Shown: positions 51,070-60,312 of the stretch, one piece after another
How positions within the stretch are numbered: position 1 is the stretch's first letter
How the letters are laid out: each line of letters starts with the position of its first letter
Source of the DNA: Congzhengia sp045635085
Lineage (GTDB): Bacteria > Bacillota > Clostridia > UBA1381 > UBA9506
NCBI GenBank assembly: GCA_045635085.1
Contig: JAZRBM010000013.1
Location: forward strand, 62,001-126,000
DNA length: 64,000 nucleotides
Direction of reading: 5' to 3'
The notes under the pieces: model-generated
Databases searched by the model: none
What the model was told of the DNA's origin: nothing
The model's input: only the letters and a program-made list of their open reading frames with translations
Position numbers and translations under genes: made by a program

Positions 51070-52163
51070 TAAAAGTATGCCAGGTTATAACCGATACAAA
51101 CGTCGGTGGTGCAGGAAGATATCTTTTAAACTACTTAAAGCACTTTGACAGAGAAAATTACAAAGTATCGGTTGTGCTGCCTAAAAATAGCAGCTTAATT
51201 GATTTTATATCGCAGTATGAAGAAGTTGATATTTACGAGATGCCGTATATGGATGATAAATCGTACGACAAAAGGTGCACAAAAGAGCTTGTGAGGTTAT
51301 TTAAAGAAAAGTCTTTTGACATTTTGCACACGCATGCATCATTATCTGCCCGTATTGCTGGAAGATGTGCAAAAATTAAAACGATAATATCGACAAGGCA
51401 TTGCATAGAGCCAAAAGGGAAAATGCCGATATCTTTTTTAAAGAGCTTTTTAAATAATTTGCTTTGTGATTATTATATTGCTGTTTCAGATGCAGTTTAT
51501 GAAAATCTCAAGGAATGCGGAATTAAACACAGCAAAATTAAAAAGGTCTATAACGGTGTTGAACCGATAAAATCAATAGTAGAAAATAAAAAGAAAGAAA
51601 TAAAACAAAAATACAACATAGCCGATGGAATGGTGTTTGGCATATTTGCCCGACTTGAAGAGGTTAAAGGTCATAAGTACTTTATAGAAGCTGCAAAAGA
51701 TTATCTGACAAAAGGGAACAAGGGAACGTTTTTAATAGTTGGCGATGGGACTCTTAAAAAAGAGCTTATGGCAATGGCAGAGGATACACCTGAGATTATT
51801 TTTACAGGCTACATTTCGGATACGAAAGAGCTTTTAAATATCACAGATGTAAATGTTATTTCATCTTCCTCTGAAGCGATGAGTCTGGCGATTTTGGAGG
51901 CTATGAGCCTTGGAAAGCCTACGATTGCAACCAACGTTGGCGGAAATCCACAGCTTGTAAAAAATGAATTAAACGGACTTCTTGTGGAGTATGCAGATTC
52001 AGAAGGCATGTCTTATGCTTTTAGTAAAATTTCAAAAGACAGTGATATGTATCAAAAACATTCTGAAAATGCAAAGCGTATGTTCTATGACAATTTCACA
52101 GCAGAAATTATGGTAAAAAATCTTCAAGAATTATATCAGGAGGTTTCAAATGGAGAAGAATAA
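51066..52163 (+). CDS. Glycosyltransferase family 4 protein
   Basis: A 365-residue GT-B glycosyltransferase. The N-terminal domain starts VCQVITDTNVGGAGRYLLNYL; the C-terminal domain has FGIFARLEEVKGHKYFIEAA, FLIVGDGTLKKEL and SSSEAMSLAILEAMSLGKP, the nucleotide-sugar EX7E-type motif. It probably transfers a sugar onto a lipid-linked carrier in the cytoplasm. ATG overlaps the preceding gene; the Shine-Dalgarno AAAGGAGG lies inside that gene. Acceptor and sugar cannot be told. Confidence 0.9.
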   Translation: MIKVCQVITDTNVGGAGRYLLNYLKHFDRENYKVSVVLPKNSSLIDFISQYEEVDIYEMPYMDDKSYDKRCTKELVRLFKEKSFDILHTHASLSARIAGRCAKIKTIISTRHCIEPKGKMPISFLKSFLNNLLCDYYIAVSDAVYENLKECGIKHSKIKKVYNGVEPIKSIVENKKKEIKQKYNIADGMVFGIFARLEEVKGHKYFIEAAKDYLTKGNKGTFLIVGDGTLKKELMAMAEDTPEIIFTGYISDTKELLNITDVNVISSSSEAMSLAILEAMSLGKPTIATNVGGNPQLVKNELNGLLVEYADSEGMSYAFSKISKDSDMYQKHSENAKRMFYDNFTAEIMVKNLQELYQEVSNGEE

Positions 52164-52629
52164 GAAAAGAATAAGTATAATCGATTTAATATTTTTAATA
52201 CTGTTGGTTTTGGTGGTTGTATTTGGTGCATACAAGCTTTCAGATATCAAAAATATTATCAAAACGCCACAAGCATCAAAGGTGCTGTACGTGGTCGAGG
52301 TACAAAATGAAAACCCTGAAATCATGAATTATATTAAACCTGAAGATAAGGTTTTTGAAGATGAAAGCCTAAAAAGATTGGGCACAGTAGTCGAGGTAAC
52401 AAAGCGTCCTTATATTCTTCAGACAGAAGACAGGGTGAATAAAAGAATTCTGCTAAAAGAAGTGCCTGATAAGGTTACGGTAGATATTAAGATTTTGACA
52501 GATTCTGATAAGGTTAATGAAAGCTTTAGTGTAGATTCTGTTAATTTGCTGGTAGGTAAAACAATAGACCTAAACGTAGGAAACGCCTATGTTAAGGGAG
52601 TAATTACTAATGTTTGGGAGGCGCAATAA
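52150..52629 (+). CDS. DUF4330 domain protein, first copy
   Basis: A 159-residue protein with one N-terminal membrane helix (about 9-28) after a basic start and an outside beta-rich domain. The line NPEIMNYIKPEDKVFEDESL and the later VDIKILTDSD and NLLVGKTIDLNVGNAYVKG are the DUF4330 pattern. The family's function is unknown, and it recurs in polysaccharide clusters. ATG 52150 sits inside the glycosyltransferase end (AGGAGG upstream), and its stop overlaps the second copy by one base. Confidence 0.82.
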   Translation: MEKNKKRISIIDLIFLILLVLVVVFGAYKLSDIKNIIKTPQASKVLYVVEVQNENPEIMNYIKPEDKVFEDESLKRLGTVVEVTKRPYILQTEDRVNKRILLKEVPDKVTVDIKILTDSDKVNESFSVDSVNLLVGKTIDLNVGNAYVKGVITNVWEAQ

Positions 52630-53153
52630 TGTTTTTAGATAACAAAGGAAAGCTTTTTGGAAAAGTCAGCATTGTAGATATTTGTGTTGTTTTAGTTATA
52701 ATTATTGGTGTTGTTGGTGCCTACTTTACTGCTTCTATATTAAATAGCGGAAAGCTTAATGATAACTCAAAACTTGCACTGTCCTCGTCCGCGCCTTTAG
52801 TTTCTACTACAGTTACATTCAAAATTGAGGGAGTAAGAAGCGCTACTAAGGATTCACTATACGAGGGCGATTATGTGTATGAAACCGAAGACAACAAATT
52901 TATAGGCACAATAAGCAGAATAGAGTCTTTTCCTGCAAAAAAAAGCTATGTTGCAGATGACGGTTCGGTTTTTATTGCTGAAATTCCTGAAAAATACGAT
53001 GTAGAAATCAGTGTGGATGTTTCAGGAAAAAATACAGAAACGGGATTTCATACAGAAGGCGGAGTGCAGATTTTATACGGAAAAGAAATCGAAATAAAAA
53101 CGCCATATGTTAAAACAAAACCCAAAGTAATTGCTATAGAGTTTGACAACTAG
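52629..53153 (+). CDS. DUF4330 domain protein, second copy
   Basis: A 174-residue paralogue of the preceding protein: a short cytoplasmic N-terminus, one membrane helix (about 14-36), then an outside domain with LVSTTVTFKIEGVRSATKDS and VQILYGKEIEIKTPYVKTK, parallel to the NLLVGKTIDLNVGNAYVKG of the first copy. ATG 52629 is in a TAATG overlap behind GGGAGG. Tandem DUF4330 genes may form a heteromeric membrane complex; this is inference. Confidence 0.8.
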   Translation: MFLDNKGKLFGKVSIVDICVVLVIIIGVVGAYFTASILNSGKLNDNSKLALSSSAPLVSTTVTFKIEGVRSATKDSLYEGDYVYETEDNKFIGTISRIESFPAKKSYVADDGSVFIAEIPEKYDVEISVDVSGKNTETGFHTEGGVQILYGKEIEIKTPYVKTKPKVIAIEFDN

Positions 53154-53163
53154 GAGAACAAAA

Positions 53164-53940
53164 ATGGATAAAAGAAGAGTCGTAATAAAAGTAGGTACAT
53201 CGTCTTTGACCTACGATACAGGAAAAATAAATATTAGACAAATAGAACTTTTAGCTCAGGTTATATCGGACCTATGCCACAGCGGATGTGAGGTAGCGCT
53301 TGTTACCAGCGGTGCAATAGCGGTGGGAGTCAGTAAATTAGGGTTTAAAGAAAGACCTAGTTCAACCCCCGAAAAACAGGCAGCATCTGCGGTAGGTCAG
53401 AGCGAACTTATGAGCATTTACGGAAAGTTTTTTGCTGAGTACGGAAAAGATGTATCACAGCTTTTGTTAACTAAAAATATTTTGGATAATGAAGAAAGAA
53501 AAGAGAATGTAATTAACGCCTTTAACACGCTTTTTGAGTGGGGTGTTGTTCCAATAATAAATGAAAATGACGTAATATCAACCCAGGAAATCAAGTTTGG
53601 TGATAACGACACATTATCAGATGTTGTTGCAGAATTAATCAAGGCAGATATAATAATAATTTTATCGGATATAGACGGACTCTATGACAAAAATCCTGCA
53701 AAATATGATGATGCAAAATTACTTCCTGAAGTACATGAAATAACTGACGAGATTATGGCATCCGCAGGCGGAGAGGGAACATCCCGCGGTACAGGTGGTA
53801 TGGTAACAAAGCTGATTGCAGCTCGCCATGCAATGAATGCAGGAATAGAGACGGTAATAGCAAATGGCAAAAATCCTAAAATTATTTATGATGTTTTAGA
53901 CGGAACAGCCGTATGCACAAGATTTAAACCACAAAAATAA
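53164..53940 (+). CDS. proB: Glutamate 5-kinase, short form without PUA domain
   Basis: A 258-residue amino acid kinase. VVIKVGTSSLTYDTGKI, VALVTSGAIAVGVSKLG, NENDVISTQEIKFGDNDTLS and GTGGMVTKLIAARHAMNAG are the nucleotide and glutamate motifs. It makes glutamyl-5-phosphate, the first step of proline synthesis. The PUA domain of the 367-residue E. coli enzyme is missing, as in many Firmicute ProB. ATG 53164 follows AGGAGAAC. ProA follows after 13 bases; the two form the proline branch. Confidence 0.95.
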   Translation: MDKRRVVIKVGTSSLTYDTGKINIRQIELLAQVISDLCHSGCEVALVTSGAIAVGVSKLGFKERPSSTPEKQAASAVGQSELMSIYGKFFAEYGKDVSQLLLTKNILDNEERKENVINAFNTLFEWGVVPIINENDVISTQEIKFGDNDTLSDVVAELIKADIIIILSDIDGLYDKNPAKYDDAKLLPEVHEITDEIMASAGGEGTSRGTGGMVTKLIAARHAMNAGIETVIANGKNPKIIYDVLDGTAVCTRFKPQK

Positions 53941-53953
53941 AAGAGGGATAACG

Positions 53954-55198
53954 ATGTATGATTTAATTTCATTGGGAAAGTCGGCAAAAGAAGCAAGCTA
54001 CAAGCTTATGAATATAGACAGCAATTTAAAATCAAAAGCGCTTATTGCGATTTCTGACTATTTGATAAAAAATACAGATGAGATTTTAAAAGAAAATCAA
54101 AAAGACTTAGATTCTTTACTTAAAAATAAAGAAAAGTCTGGCTTTTATGACAGGCTAAAGCTCACCAAAGAAAGAATTGAACAAATGGCAGAAGGAGTAA
54201 GACAAGTAGAAATGCTGCCTGACCCTGTCGGTGAAGTTACTGAAATGATAAAAAGACCCAACGGATTAATTATTGGCAGAAAGCGCGTGCCATTGGGTGT
54301 AATCGGCATTATCTACGAAGCGAGACCAAATGTCACAGTTGATGCGGCCTCTCTTTGCTTAAAAACATCAAACGCCTGTATTCTGCGTGGCGGAAGTGAA
54401 GCGATAAATTCCAATAAAATATTAGTAAAAATAATGAATGAGGCTCTGTCTTTTGTAGGTGCGCCGACTGGTGCAGTTTGTCTGGTTGAAGATACATCAC
54501 GTGAAACAGCCACCGAAATGATGAAACTTAATGAATACATTGATGTTTTAATCCCACGAGGTGGGGCAGGTTTAATTAAGACGGTTGTAAACAATGCCAC
54601 GGTCCCTGTTATTGAAACAGGAACGGGTAATTGCCATATATATGTTGAAGAAAGTGCAGATATTGATATGGCGGCAAACATCATAGAAAATGCCAAAACA
54701 TCAAGAGTTTCAGTTTGTAACGCAGCAGAGTCATTGCTTGTAGACGAGGCAATAGCCCAAAAAGCTCTTCCTGTAATCTTCGAAAAATTAAAAGCGCATA
54801 GTGTTGAAGTTTTCGGCTGCAGTAAAACGTGCGAAATTTTAGATGGCATAAATTCCGCTACAGAAGATGATTATAATAAAGAGTATCTTGATTATAAAAT
54901 ATCTGTAAAGGTTGTAAAGAACATTGATGAGGCGATAGAGCACATAAACCGCTACAGCACTAAACATTCAGAAGCGATAATAACCAAAAGCTATGATATG
55001 GCGCAAAAATTCTTGGCTCAAATAGACTCTGCGGCAGTTTATGTGAATGCATCAACTCGTTTTACAGATGGATTTGAGTTTGGATTCGGGGCAGAAATAG
55101 GTATAAGCACACAAAAACTTCATGCAAGAGGACCATTGGGACTTCGAGAGCTTACCACATCAAAATATATAATATACGGCAATGGACAAATCAGGTGA
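53954..55198 (+). CDS. proA: Glutamate-5-semialdehyde dehydrogenase
   Basis: A 414-residue aldehyde-dehydrogenase-fold enzyme. GLIIGRKRVPLGVIGIIYEA is the nucleotide region, SRVSVCNAAESLLVDEA carries the catalytic Cys, and VYVNASTRFTDGFEFGFGAE lies near the C-terminus. It reduces glutamyl-5-phosphate with NADPH. ATG 53954 follows AGAGGGATAACG. It is directly downstream of proB. The C-terminus is followed after four bases by the ECF ATPase. Confidence 0.95.
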   Translation: MYDLISLGKSAKEASYKLMNIDSNLKSKALIAISDYLIKNTDEILKENQKDLDSLLKNKEKSGFYDRLKLTKERIEQMAEGVRQVEMLPDPVGEVTEMIKRPNGLIIGRKRVPLGVIGIIYEARPNVTVDAASLCLKTSNACILRGGSEAINSNKILVKIMNEALSFVGAPTGAVCLVEDTSRETATEMMKLNEYIDVLIPRGGAGLIKTVVNNATVPVIETGTGNCHIYVEESADIDMAANIIENAKTSRVSVCNAAESLLVDEAIAQKALPVIFEKLKAHSVEVFGCSKTCEILDGINSATEDDYNKEYLDYKISVKVVKNIDEAIEHINRYSTKHSEAIITKSYDMAQKFLAQIDSAAVYVNASTRFTDGFEFGFGAEIGISTQKLHARGPLGLRELTTSKYIIYGNGQIR

Positions 55199-55202
55199 TT
55201 AA

Positions 55203-56054
55203 ATGTTAAAAACAGAGAACTTATTTTATTCATACGATAACGGAGTCAAAAAAATTGATACCGTTTTGGATAATCTTAATTTAAATATTAAAAAAGGTGA
55301 ATTTGTGGCTATTTTAGGTCATAATGGTTGTGGCAAGTCAACACTTGCAAAACACTTTAATGGGCTTTTGATTCCTTTGGGCGGCAATGTGTACGTAAAT
55401 GGTATTAACACAAAGGATGAAGAAAAAAATTGGGATATAAGACGATGCGTTGGTATGGTTTTTCAAAATCCGGACAATCAGATTGTTGCAAATGTTGTAG
55501 AAGAGGATGTGGCATTTGCACCTGAGAATTTAGGCATTCCGTCTGAAGAAATAAGAAAAAGAGTAGATGATGCACTAAAGATTGTTGATATGTACCACTA
55601 TAGAAAACACGCACCTCACCTTTTATCAGGCGGGCAGAAACAACGTGTTGCTATAGCAGGAGCCATTGCTATGTGTCCGGAATGTATAGTAATGGACGAG
55701 CCTACTGCTATGCTTGACCCTATGGGCAGAAAAGAAGTAATGGAAACAATATTAAAGCTGAAATCCTGCAAAAATATGACGGTAGTTTTAATTACCCACT
55801 ACATGGATGAGGCAGCTCTAGCCGACCGTGTAATTGTTATGGATGATGCTAAAATTGTAATTGACGACGTTCCCAAAAAAGTATTTTCGCAGGTTGAACT
55901 GCTAAAGGACCTGGGTTTAGATGTTCCGCAGGTTACAGAACTTGCATATGAACTGAATCGCTCAGGAATAGATATAGACTATGACGTGCTTACAGTTACA
56001 GAATGTGCAGATAGAATTTTAGGCTATGTTAGGAGAGTAAACGGTGGCAATTAA
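55203..56054 (+). CDS. ecfA1: ECF transporter ATPase EcfA1
   Basis: A 283-residue ABC ATPase: Walker A GHNGCGKST, Q-loop MVFQNPDNQIVANVVEEDVA, signature LLSGGQKQRVAIAGA, Walker B VMDEPTAMLD, and a C-terminal tail with VPQVTELAYEL (an A1-type extension). With EcfA2 and EcfT it forms the energising module that many vitamin S components share, including the one at 8027. ATG 55203 lies four bases after proA. The next ATPase overlaps its end by 11 bases. Confidence 0.93.
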   Translation: MLKTENLFYSYDNGVKKIDTVLDNLNLNIKKGEFVAILGHNGCGKSTLAKHFNGLLIPLGGNVYVNGINTKDEEKNWDIRRCVGMVFQNPDNQIVANVVEEDVAFAPENLGIPSEEIRKRVDDALKIVDMYHYRKHAPHLLSGGQKQRVAIAGAIAMCPECIVMDEPTAMLDPMGRKEVMETILKLKSCKNMTVVLITHYMDEAALADRVIVMDDAKIVIDDVPKKVFSQVELLKDLGLDVPQVTELAYELNRSGIDIDYDVLTVTECADRILGYVRRVNGGN

Positions 56055-56916
56055 AATAGAGAATCTTGAATATGTTTATATGCCGGGAAGTCCGTTTGAG
56101 AAGAAAGCTCTTGACAATATAAACATTGAAATTAAAGATGGTGAATTTGTTGGTTTAATTGGTCATACAGGTTCCGGTAAATCTACGCTCGTACAGCACC
56201 TTAACGGCCTTTTAAAACCTTCTGGCGGCCTGATTGAAATAAACGGACGCGACACAACGTCAAAGGGAGAAAAACTCAAAAAAATCCGTTGTGACGTCGG
56301 TCTTGTTTTTCAGTATCCAGAACATCAGCTTTTTGAAGAAACGGTGTATAAGGACATTGCCTTTGGTCCTAAAAATTTAGGCCTTGGCAAGGAAGAAATT
56401 GATAAAAGGGTAAAAGATGCTGCCAGATGTGTTGGTCTTGAGGACGATATCTTAGATAAATCTCCTTTTGACTTATCAGGTGGTGAAAAGCGTAGAGTGG
56501 CAATTGCCGGTGTAATTTCGATGAAACCAAGTATTTTGATTTTAGACGAGCCGACAGCAGGATTAGATCCTGCGGGCAGAGAAGAAATACTTTCGCAAAT
56601 CAAGTCAATCCACGAAGAGGGAAATATGACCATTATACTGGTTTCGCATTCAATGGAAGATGTGGCGAGATTGGTAGACAGATTAATAGTTATGAATGAG
56701 GGTACGGTTTTTGCTGACGGTACGGTTGATGAAATATTTTCAAGAGGCGCGGAGCTTCGCAGTATAGGCCTTAATGTACCGCAGGTAAACACCTTGATTG
56801 ACGAGCTTATTAAAAGAGGACTTGATATTGAGGAAAATATATATACAGTTGATGCGGCAAAAAAAGAGCTTCTTAAATATTTTGCCAAAATAAAGGGGGA
56901 TAAGGGAAATGCTTAA
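56044..56916 (+). CDS. ecfA2: ECF transporter ATPase EcfA2
   Basis: A 290-residue ABC ATPase: Walker A GHTGSGKSTLVQHLNGLL, Q-loop LVFQYPEHQLFEETV, signature DLSGGEKRRVAIAGV, Walker B ILDEPTAGLD, and a tail with NVPQVNTLIDELIKRG. The QYPEHQLF line separates A2 from A1. GTG 56044 is the start, with TTAGGAGAG upstream. It overlaps both neighbours and is certainly co-transcribed with them. Confidence 0.93.
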   Translation: MAIKIENLEYVYMPGSPFEKKALDNINIEIKDGEFVGLIGHTGSGKSTLVQHLNGLLKPSGGLIEINGRDTTSKGEKLKKIRCDVGLVFQYPEHQLFEETVYKDIAFGPKNLGLGKEEIDKRVKDAARCVGLEDDILDKSPFDLSGGEKRRVAIAGVISMKPSILILDEPTAGLDPAGREEILSQIKSIHEEGNMTIILVSHSMEDVARLVDRLIVMNEGTVFADGTVDEIFSRGAELRSIGLNVPQVNTLIDELIKRGLDIEENIYTVDAAKKELLKYFAKIKGDKGNA

Positions 56917-57712
56917 AGATATAACACTGGGGCAGTATTTTCCTATCGATTCATTCCTCCACAAGCTTGACCCGAGAACGAAAATACTTTTATTTATTTT
57001 AGATATTGTTGCAATTTTTGTGGCAAAGACTGTTTTTAGTTACAGTGTTTTAATCCTTTTTACATTTTTATTAATGGTTACATCAAAGGTTCCGATAAAA
57101 ATGTATATAAAAGGGTTAAAGCCTATACTTTTTATTATAGTATTTACAGCGCTTCTTAATCTGTTTTTAACAGATGGTACAGATTTGCCTGTTTTTGGAT
57201 ATTCTATAGGAATTACTGTAGAAGGTGCTATAGTAGCAATAAAAATGGCGATGAGATTGATACTTTTGATAATAGGAAGCAGTGCCCTGACTTATACAAC
57301 ATCTCCTATGGCTTTGACAGACGGTATCGAAAGACTCTTAAAGCCGTTATCAAAAATAGGGTTTCCGTCTCATGAACTTGCAATGATGATGAGCATTGCC
57401 ATTAAGTTTGTTCCGACATTAATTGAAGAAACTGATAAAATCATAAAAGCACAACAAGCAAGAGGCGCTTCTTTTGATACAGGTTCAATTATAAAAAGGG
57501 CAAAGGCTTTAGTGCCGATGTTGGTGCCACTGTTTATAAGTGCTTTCAGACGCGCAGATGACCTGGCGATTGCTATGGAAAGCCGTTGTTACACCGGCGG
57601 AGATGGAAGAAGCAGACTTCGTGAAATTAAATTCACGCATATTGATATCTCAGGTTCGTTGATTGCAATAGCGTTTTTTGCACTTTCTGTAGCGCTTGAT
57701 ATTCTCTTTTAA
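56909..57712 (+). CDS. ecfT: ECF transporter transmembrane subunit EcfT
   Basis: A 267-residue membrane protein with about five helices. The coupling helices carry IKAQQARGASFD and FRRADDLAIAMESRCYTGG, the two Ala-Arg-Gly/Ser-Arg-type motifs by which EcfT docks to the ATPases. It links the ATPases to S components. ATG 56909 overlaps ecfA2. The usual follow-on truA is next (11-base gap), a common Firmicute order. Confidence 0.93.
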   Translation: MLKDITLGQYFPIDSFLHKLDPRTKILLFILDIVAIFVAKTVFSYSVLILFTFLLMVTSKVPIKMYIKGLKPILFIIVFTALLNLFLTDGTDLPVFGYSIGITVEGAIVAIKMAMRLILLIIGSSALTYTTSPMALTDGIERLLKPLSKIGFPSHELAMMMSIAIKFVPTLIEETDKIIKAQQARGASFDTGSIIKRAKALVPMLVPLFISAFRRADDLAIAMESRCYTGGDGRSRLREIKFTHIDISGSLIAIAFFALSVALDILF

Positions 57713-57723
57713 TTGGAGGGACT

Positions 57724-58461
57724 ATGAGTCAGAATCATAAAATTACGTTGATGTATAAAGGAACTGATTTTTCAGGATGGCAGATTCAAAAAAACGCCAG
57801 AACAATTCAAGAAGAAGTAGAAAAAGCGTTTTCTGTGATTTTAAGACAGAAGATTGAGATAGTTGGTGCAAGCCGCACTGACGCAGGTGTGCATGCTGAA
57901 AACTATGTTGCGCATTCATTTTTTGACACTGATATAGAAAACGAAAGGATCCTGCTTGGTGTTAACGCTATTTTGCCTTGTGATATAAAGGTAAAAGCTA
58001 TTGAAAACTGCGACGACGATTTTCATTCCAGATACAGTGCAAAGTCAAAAACATATATCTACAGAATAGACGTTTCAAAGCATGGTGATGTCTTTAAAAT
58101 GCCGTATGTATGGCGCTATAAGTATCCGCTTGATTATTCTGAAATGGAAAAATGTCCGAAGTATTTTTTAGGAAAACATGATTTTTCTGCATTTATGTCA
58201 AAGGGCGGACAGGCAAAGACTTTTGAGCGCACAATATATGAATGTACGTTATCTAAAGAAGACGACATAATAACAATGAAAATACGTGGTGACGGATTTT
58301 TATACAATATGGTAAGGATTATAGCGGGGACAATCTTAAGCGTGGGAAAAGGATATTTAAACGCTCGTGACATACCCGAAATCATATTGTCTAAAGAACG
58401 GAAAAAATCAGGAATTACAGCACCGCCTGAGGGCCTTATGCTATATGAGATTGAATATTAA
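57724..58461 (+). CDS. truA: tRNA pseudouridine(38-40) synthase TruA
   Basis: A 245-residue enzyme. The catalytic aspartate is in VGASRTDAGVHAENYVAHSF, KGTDFSGWQIQKNARTIQEE lies at the N-terminus, and FLYNMVRIIAGTIL is near the C-terminus. It isomerises uridines in the anticodon arm. ATG 57724 follows TTGGAGGGACT. The length is standard. It lies behind ecfT. Confidence 0.95.
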   Translation: MSQNHKITLMYKGTDFSGWQIQKNARTIQEEVEKAFSVILRQKIEIVGASRTDAGVHAENYVAHSFFDTDIENERILLGVNAILPCDIKVKAIENCDDDFHSRYSAKSKTYIYRIDVSKHGDVFKMPYVWRYKYPLDYSEMEKCPKYFLGKHDFSAFMSKGGQAKTFERTIYECTLSKEDDIITMKIRGDGFLYNMVRIIAGTILSVGKGYLNARDIPEIILSKERKKSGITAPPEGLMLYEIEY

Positions 58462-58475
58462 AAGGGGATTAAAAT

Positions 58476-59600
58476 ATGCGAAACGATATAATTAAAAAAA
58501 TTGTAATAGCAGTTATTATAGCGATAGGGATACTTGTTTTGCTGTTTATAGGAAAAGAAGTTGCGATAAATTTTTTTGGACTTAAAACACCTTCAATTTC
58601 TAAAAGCGTGGCAAAAAACGCAAAAAAAGTAGATATCTCATTTGACCAGGGTACAAGTTATGAACATGCAACCACGGATAATTACATATATTTTATAATG
58701 ACAGACAGAATTATTGTTACAGATAAAAACGGAAATGAAAAGAGTACGTTGCCTATTTCTGTCGAAAAGCCCTGTGTGAATATTTCTGGGGATTATGTTA
58801 TAGTTGGTGATATTGGCAAAAATAAAATATACATAATTAAAAATGCGACTATAATAAAAGAAATTGAAACGAAAAACGTTATTAAAAATGTCTCGGTAAA
58901 CAACTCAGGCTTTTGCGTTGCAGTCACAGAGGGCGAAATGCATAAAAGAGATGTGATACTTTATAACGAAAAAGGCGAGGAAATTTTTGTCTGGACTTCA
59001 GGTTCTAAGCTTGTTTTTGATGCAGTAGTTGCAAATAACAACAAAAATGTCATTATATCCTCATACGACACACAGGGATTGTCTGCAAATACTGTTTTGA
59101 ATTTTTATAATATTTCAAAAGAAGAACCGATTGCTATAGTAAACTATGATAATGAAATAGTTGCAGATTTAACTGTATTTGAAAATTATGTTTATTGTAT
59201 TAGCGATTCCAAAACGGATATATATACAGTTTCCGGCAACAAAAAAAGCGAAATTTCTTATACAAATAAAACGCTTCTTTCCTATGTTGTGACAAAAGGC
59301 GGTGTAGTTATGTCGTTTGAGAGCGACACGTTAAAAAGCAAAAGATACAGCATAGAAATCTACAACGAAAACGCATCTTTATTAGCACACCATGACTATG
59401 ACTATGTTTCAAAGTCATTAGATGCTACAAATAATCATATAGTTATAGGACGTGAGGGATTAATCAATATTCTTGATTATAATGCAAGGGAGCAAAAGCT
59501 GATAGACTCTGGCTTTGACATAATTGATTTGTCGTTTGTAGGCAATACTAACAAGGTTGTCGGTTTTACTGCAGACGGTGCATACATCATAGAAATATAA
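58476..59600 (+). CDS. DUF5711 family membrane-anchored protein
   Basis: A 374-residue protein with one N-terminal membrane helix (about 8-30) and an outside domain from about 50 to 374 made of repeating four-stranded units (DNYIYFIMTDRIIVTDKNGN, GDYVIVGDIGKNKIYIIKN, FENYVYCISDSKTDIYTVSG), so a beta-propeller is likely. The pattern fits DUF5711. Function is unknown. ATG 58476 follows AAAAGGGGATTAAA. It precedes the CvpA gene by 16 bases. Confidence 0.8.
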   Translation: MRNDIIKKIVIAVIIAIGILVLLFIGKEVAINFFGLKTPSISKSVAKNAKKVDISFDQGTSYEHATTDNYIYFIMTDRIIVTDKNGNEKSTLPISVEKPCVNISGDYVIVGDIGKNKIYIIKNATIIKEIETKNVIKNVSVNNSGFCVAVTEGEMHKRDVILYNEKGEEIFVWTSGSKLVFDAVVANNNKNVIISSYDTQGLSANTVLNFYNISKEEPIAIVNYDNEIVADLTVFENYVYCISDSKTDIYTVSGNKKSEISYTNKTLLSYVVTKGGVVMSFESDTLKSKRYSIEIYNENASLLAHHDYDYVSKSLDATNNHIVIGREGLINILDYNAREQKLIDSGFDIIDLSFVGNTNKVVGFTADGAYIIEI

Positions 59601-59616
59601 ACATCGGGGTGTTAGT

Positions 59617-60258
59617 GTGGGAGATATAATAATACTTGCAATACTTTTAATTATGACGTTTTTTGGATACAAAAAAGGTTTTTTGCGCACACTTACAGGA
59701 GTTTTGTCATTGGTACTTTCGTTTGTCCTGGCAATCAGTTTTAGCCCAAAAATAGAATCATATGTAGAAAATACATCTGTTTATGACGCAATATACAAAA
59801 ATATAGAAAAAACTTTAGTACCTGAGAGCAAAACGTCTCAGGAGGAAAATGCATCAAAACTTAATATGCCAAGCGAAATGATTAAAAATATACAAAAAAA
59901 TATAAATGATAAAAAAGAAGAAACGGCGCATTCTTTAGCCGAAAAAATAGGCGACATTATATTAAAAATTTTAAGCATAATACTAATATTTATAGCGGTT
60001 AGAATTTTGATTTGGCTTATGCTCGGTGCGTTTGGTTTTATAAAAAAATTACCGTTTATAGGCTGGTTTGACAGGCTTTTGGGCGCTTTGTTCGGGTTTA
60101 TAAGAGGCTTTTTGATTGTATATTTGCTGTTGGCTGTTCTGATGATATTTACTGTATTTAATACTGAAAATCCCTTTATTAAATCCATAAATCACTCGGA
60201 ATTTGCTAAAGTGATGTATAATAATAATGTTTTTTTGGATTTTCTTCATAATGATTGA
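59617..60258 (+). CDS. CvpA family membrane protein
   Basis: A 213-residue protein with four membrane helices: the opening IIILAILLIMTFFGYKKGFL and FDRLLGALFGFIRGFLIVYL late in the chain are the CvpA/colicin V production motifs. The second to third helix loop is long and highly charged (about 58-108), wider than in short CvpA proteins. Role is unclear in Gram-positives. GTG 59617 is the start; GGGG at 59605-59609 is a weak ribosome site. It is the last gene before a promoter for ilvE. Confidence 0.82.
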   Translation: MGDIIILAILLIMTFFGYKKGFLRTLTGVLSLVLSFVLAISFSPKIESYVENTSVYDAIYKNIEKTLVPESKTSQEENASKLNMPSEMIKNIQKNINDKKEETAHSLAEKIGDIILKILSIILIFIAVRILIWLMLGAFGFIKKLPFIGWFDRLLGALFGFIRGFLIVYLLLAVLMIFTVFNTENPFIKSINHSEFAKVMYNNNVFLDFLHND

Positions 60259-60283
60259 CAGAAAACAATAAATATGTTACAAT
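60255..60283 (+). promoter_or_regulatory. Promoter of ilvE
   Basis: TTGACA at 60255-60260, 17-base spacer, TACAAT at 60278-60283. It overlaps the stop codon of the CvpA gene. Confidence 0.8.
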
Positions 60284-60312
60284 TTATTTAAATTTTTTTG
60301 GAGGCGACTAAG

